The notes under the pieces are model-generated. The model was not told the origin of the DNA and made no database searches. It saw only the letters and a program-made list of their open reading frames with translations. DNA of 64,000 bases from assembly GCF_001411555.2 (NCBI RefSeq), contig NW_023354173.1:1-64000 (forward strand), written 5' to 3'. Position numbers and translations under genes: made by a program. Positions 60,510-64,000 of this stretch are shown piece by piece (positions within the stretch are counted from its first letter, which is position 1; every line of letters begins with the position of its first letter). This DNA comes from Juglans regia (taxonomy: Eukaryota; Streptophyta; Magnoliopsida; Fagales; Juglandaceae).

Positions 60510-60680
60510 GAGAAATGATACTTGCAGTCGTGAGCGTGCAGTCGCTGTGCAGTCGCTTTGAAAAAAGTGAATAAATAAGGAACCCACATGAAAAGAAATT
60601 AATTTTTTAATAGTGAACCCTACTCTTTTTCAAAGCGACTGCACAACGTTTGCGCATTCTACAACTGTATGTAGCATTAC
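60510..60680. mobile_element. MITE family C, copy 3, abutting MES exon 2
   Basis: GAGAAATGATACTTGCAGTC with GTGCAGTCGCTTTGAAAAAA on the left, TTTTTCAAAGCGACTGCACA with CAACTGTATGTAGCATTACT on the right. The arms extend about 55 bases. The right end stops about 8 bp before the first MES codon of exon 2. Confidence 0.85.
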
Positions 60681-61384
60681 TTCTTCTGGAATCCACCCAA
60701 AACAGTTGCATGAAGTAAAGTCACTTTCGGAATACCTCGAGCCTTTGATGGAATTCATGGCGTCTCCGGCATTAATGGAGGAAAAGGTGGTCCTTGTCGG
60801 CCATAGCAATGGAGGTCTCTGCATATCTGTTGCCATGGAAAAGTTTCCTGAGAGAGTCTCCGTTGCAGTGTATGCCACCGCCGTTATGCCAGGTCCCGAC
60901 TTGAGTATCTTGACGCTAGGCGAAGAGGTAGTACTCCCATCTCTCTCTCTCTCTCTCTCTCTCTCCCAACCTTATGCAGTGACTGTGACTTGGGATTGTC
61001 TGCAGACCGTAGATTATTCTTGTGCATGGGGATCCCCTCTATAGTATAGTAGAAGCGAAAATGATCATGATCATCCAGTGGAATTTTCTTCCTGCGTGAT
61101 TGATTTGGATTTTCTTTTCTTTTCATTTATTTGTCCTGGCTTTTGGCTTTTCGTTTAGATATTGATGGTCAAATGATTAATTTGATGGCTCTTAATTTCT
61201 TTCTTGTGTTACGTGCTAATTGGAGTTAGTATCGACACTTCCAAAGACATTGGGCAAAGACAAAATAAAAAAATCCTCTCTGTTTGAAAAATTTGATTTT
61301 CATTTGAATGATTTTTATATATATTCGTTTTGTCGGTCGGTCATATATTTCCATACATATTTGATAAGTGCTAAGGTTTTAAAT

Positions 61385-61520
61385 TATATAAGAGTAATCT
61401 TACAAAATAATACAGTTTAATGTGATCTATCGGATTTATTTTATAATAAAAATAATTTTTCAGTCTGATAAATCACATCAAGTTATATCAATTTGTAAGA
61501 TTATTTTTGTATAATCACTT
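61385..61520. mobile_element. MITE family D, copy 3 (MES intron)
   Basis: AATCTTACAAAATAATACAG and ATGTGATCTATCGGATTTAT on the left, AAATCACATCAAGTTATATC and TTTGTAAGATTATTTTTGTA on the right. Confidence 0.65.
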
Positions 61521-62204
61521 TATTGTTAGAGTATTTATCTTCATATTTTGGGTCAAAATCAAACCGTAAGATTTGAAGATGATGTGCATGTGAGATACTA
61601 ATTAATTTGTGCATGCAATTAATTAATTCTATGACTCAACATCACTAGATATATACATGATATTTAAAAATTCATGCTTTAAATATATATTAACTAATTT
61701 ATATATAGATAAAATTCACCTATATATATATATCTGATACAGCCAGATCGATCTTTAGATCAATTCGTACGTATATAGGTTTGCCTATTTTACAGCTACG
61801 TACTTAATTATAATGTCTTTTTGCATATATGGTTTGGAAAATAAAAAATATATATCATGTAGTTCAACAGAAGACTGGATTCTTATATGGACACGCAATT
61901 TACGTTCGATCAAGGGGAAAACAACCCTCAAACCTCCCTTTTATGGGGTCGCAACTTCATGGCAACCCAGTTTTACCAACTCTCCCAATATTCACATCAA
62001 TTATCTCATTCATTGTCAGCATTTTCACGCACGTTTTATCCTCATAATCCAGAAAACTTCAAGACAGGTGTGTAATGGTCATATGTACATGATACAACCA
62101 TTTACTTTTTTTTCTTCCTGAGAAAGAAGGAATCTTTTAAGCATAAATTTTGTATTCAATCCGCATAATATTAATGATGTTTTGTCGAATAAAAAGTGTT
62201 ACAA

Positions 62205-62390
62205 CTACAAAGAGATTTCATATATAAAAGTAAATCTATAAATTGACATGATTTTATATGATATATACGTTAGATCCACTTTACAATAAAAGTAACTTTA
62301 TAATTTAATATACCACATCAAATCACGTCAGTTTGAAAATTTACTTATGTGAAATCTTTTTATGGCCAAAGCTATCATTTCTCTTTGCGG
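62205..62390. mobile_element. MITE family D, copy 4 (MES intron)
   Basis: ACAAAGAGATTTCATATATA and AATTGACATGATTTTATATG on the left, AAATCACGTCAGTTTGAAAA and TACTTATGTGAAATCTTTTT on the right. The ends are well matched. Confidence 0.75.
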
Positions 62391-63110
62391 ATATGCTTGA
62401 CTACTTTCATTATAAGTTGTGAACAAAATTCTTGTTAATAGTAATTAATGTTATAATTATTATAAGTTAGTTAGCTAATTAATTAAGTTGTCATGCATTT
62501 CCTAATATATTGTACACAATGAAATTAATTAATTACTAGGATTTGACGCTTGCAATGTCGTTGGTGAGACCTATTCGTCTCTACGGGGATACTGCAACAT
62601 TGCAAAAAGAAGCAAATCTGAGCAGGGAGAAATACGGGCAAGTTCCTAGAGTTTACATCATTTGTGAAGAAGACAATGTGATGAAGGTGGATTTCCAAAG
62701 GTGGATGATTGAGAACAATCCAGCACCGGAGGTGAAGGTAATTGCCGGTTCCGATCACATGGTGATGTTCTCGCAACCGAAGGAGCTGTGCTCCTGCCTC
62801 CTTGAAATTGCAGAGAAATATCCTTAAAACTTGCCACTTGCAGCTACCTAGCTTGGGATATATGTTTCGTGGCACAAATAAATTATGACCCGATGGTAAT
62901 ATCCCGTACGTGTGTCTTGAGTACTACAATATGATGGCATGCACATTATTTGAATTAATTAAGATCTAGTAGGCAATTAACAATTTGATTTGTAATATTT
63001 AAATTTTAGAATTTATCTTCCGAATCAAATAACGTCACGTGGATGATTTGGTATAAATGTCTTCAAATAGAATTATTCTTGTTAAAAGCAGAGCATAATT
63101 TCAAGTGTAT

Positions 63111-63380
63111 TTAGATGTAGATCAGGAGACAATCGCAGAGTTCCTTCGGCTTTGAAAGCATTGCCATGTGATCAGCACCCTCAATCTCCATCACGTCTTT
63201 TACCCCACTGTTTTGAATCATCCATCGCTGAAATTCAACAAGTATTGCTAGATCCTCGTCACAAACAACGTAAACTCGTGGAACCGACTCATATCCCTGG
63301 TTTGAGAAATACTATGCCTTGGACAAGTCCTCAATAAACAGTGAACTTGGCCTTGTTAAAGTCTTGGTGAGTTCAAGATC
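63111..63380 (-). pseudogene. Last exon of a second MES-family methylesterase, broken by a stop
   Basis: On the minus strand, after an AG acceptor (63381-63382), the frame runs DLELTKTLTRPSSLFIEDLS, then an in-frame TAG, then YFSNQGYESVPRVYVVCDED, EFQRWMI, and EIEGADHMAMLSKPKELCDC. The catalytic-type Asp and His are visible. It ends LLIYI-stop, shorter than the usual LLEIA-type tail. No upstream exons are found before 64000, where a retrotransposon begins. The gene is convergent with the plus-strand MES pseudogene (stops 284 bp apart), which fits a decayed tandem cluster. Confidence 0.85.
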
Positions 63381-63539
63381 CTTCCACAATCACAACCCAA
63401 TTACACTACTTAGGAAAATAAAGAATCCCAAAATTCTTACAACAATTTGTGATGTAATTAGACCGATCTGTGTCGTGCATGTGTATGGGGTGAGTGAATC
63501 CGTCGTCACACAGGTGAGGGCCTGAGTGTGTGAATTTGT

Positions 63540-64000
63540 TTAGAGTAATGCTGTACCCCTCCTATGATTATATCCCAAAATCCCTCTTTGTAACATTCAA
63601 TACACTCTATAAATAACCTACGTATTGTATATATATTGAAAAAATCTCAATGTACTCTCATGGTGTGCAAGACTTTTTCACAAACACCTTCTGTGCAATC
63701 TTCTTTATGGTAACAAGTGCCAAGTGAGAGCAAGAGAGTCCTACTCACATGGCTTCCATCTCACTATCTGTGAGTAATTTTGTCACATTTTGTTTAACAC
63801 GGAAAATATCGCTTGTGGAGGGAACAAATCGTGGCCTTGGCTAAGAGCCAAGACCTTATGGACCATCTTACAAATCTTTCCCCCCCACCTCAGTTCGATG
63901 TCCCCACAGACGATACTTCCAAGAGTTCAGTCAAACTTACCTCCAATGGTGCAAATCTGATCGTCTACTTTGTGGCTGGATAATTGACACTCTCAGAAGA
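63540..64000 (+). mobile_element. Start of a second copia-type element (LTR/leader and gag remnant)
   Basis: From about 63860 the frame gives QDLMDHLTNLSPPTS and then YLQWCKSDRLLCGWIIDTL, which fits the W-x(n)-D-x-LL-x-WI signature of copia gag. The upstream 300 bp (TATAAATA near 63610) could be LTR or leader. Borders are not determined, and the first part has frame problems. Confidence 0.5.

Larger units (their letters stand above)
59783..62827 (+). pseudogene. MES-family methylesterase (alpha/beta hydrolase), decaying copy
   Basis: Pieces in order: exon 1 remnant 59783-59830 (FVLVHGAWCCHKVIS), exon 2 60688-60927, exon 3 from 61863 to about 62070, exon 4 62540-62827. Exon 2 has the nucleophile motif VVLVGHSNGG and AVMPGPDLS. 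Exon 3 has YMDTQFTFDQGENNP and MATQFYQLS. Exon 4 has the acidic CEEDNVM and GSDHMVMFSQP with the catalytic-type His. MES enzymes hydrolyse methyl esters of hormones such as salicylate, jasmonate or auxin. Damage: a stop codon just before the exon 1 remnant, loss of the CHGA codons in the oxyanion segment, no rest of exon 1, a MITE abutting exon 2 with no usable acceptor, and about 60 extra bases at the end of exon 3. Exons 2 to 4 retain clean frames, so the decay may be recent. Confidence 0.75.

Noticed and set aside
1..64000. CRISPR arrays, tRNA or rRNA genes
   Set aside because: None seen: no regular spacer-repeat arrays, and the only tRNA-like boxes are in SINE-type repeats. The window is plant nuclear DNA.

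Overview
This is a window of plant nuclear DNA. The genes have many introns with GT...AG borders, the intergenic DNA is AT-rich and full of small transposons, and the gene families present (B3, Dof, GDSL lipase, MES methylesterase, NUP58, a plant CDCA7-type zinc finger) are those of a flowering plant. Gene style and the abundant elements with GAGATGAG-type ends suggest a woody eudicot, possibly Fagales/Juglandaceae. That placement is an inference and was not tested.

Layout. 1-7397: the 3' part of a Ty1/copia element of the Sirevirus type. It holds protease, integrase, reverse transcriptase and RNase H, then an extra downstream ORF with its own leader and intron, several polypurine tracts and a 1.16-kb 3' LTR. 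It is inserted in a VRN1-like B3 gene, whose first two exons lie at 7398-8578 on the minus strand. 8579-12562: transposon-rich spacer. 12563-17771 (+): prolyl-oligopeptidase-like gene, 11 exons. 17772-21880: spacer with one orphan terminal-exon-like ORF. 21881-25611 (-): CDCA7-like zinc-finger gene, 5 exons. 27413-29593 (+): GDSL esterase/lipase gene, 5 exons. 29594-43851: a 14-kb gene-poor stretch with many MITEs, a CACTA end and a possible pararetrovirus-like scrap. 43852-44580 (+): Dof transcription factor gene. 44581-53731: gene-poor, with gene fragments and a GC-rich insert. 53732-58279 (+): nucleoporin NUP58 gene, 6 exons. 59783-62827 (+): decaying MES-type methylesterase gene. 63111-63380 (-): last exon of a second, broken MES copy, tail-to-tail with the first. 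63850-64000: start of a degraded copia gag.

The host genes do not form a pathway. The connecting theme is mobile DNA: a Sirevirus splitting a B3 gene, LINE and SINE insertions with clean target-site duplications inside introns, at least eight small DNA-transposon groups (several with multiple copies), and methylesterase copies damaged by deletion, by a MITE and by a stop codon. The most unusual items are the extra Sirevirus ORF with its promoter-and-intron-like leader, the palindrome array in the LTR that shares its core motif with that leader, and a prolyl-oligopeptidase-like protein that keeps the serine but seems to lack the usual Asp and His. Exon borders were placed by eye from splice signals and reading phase; no transcript or database evidence was available.
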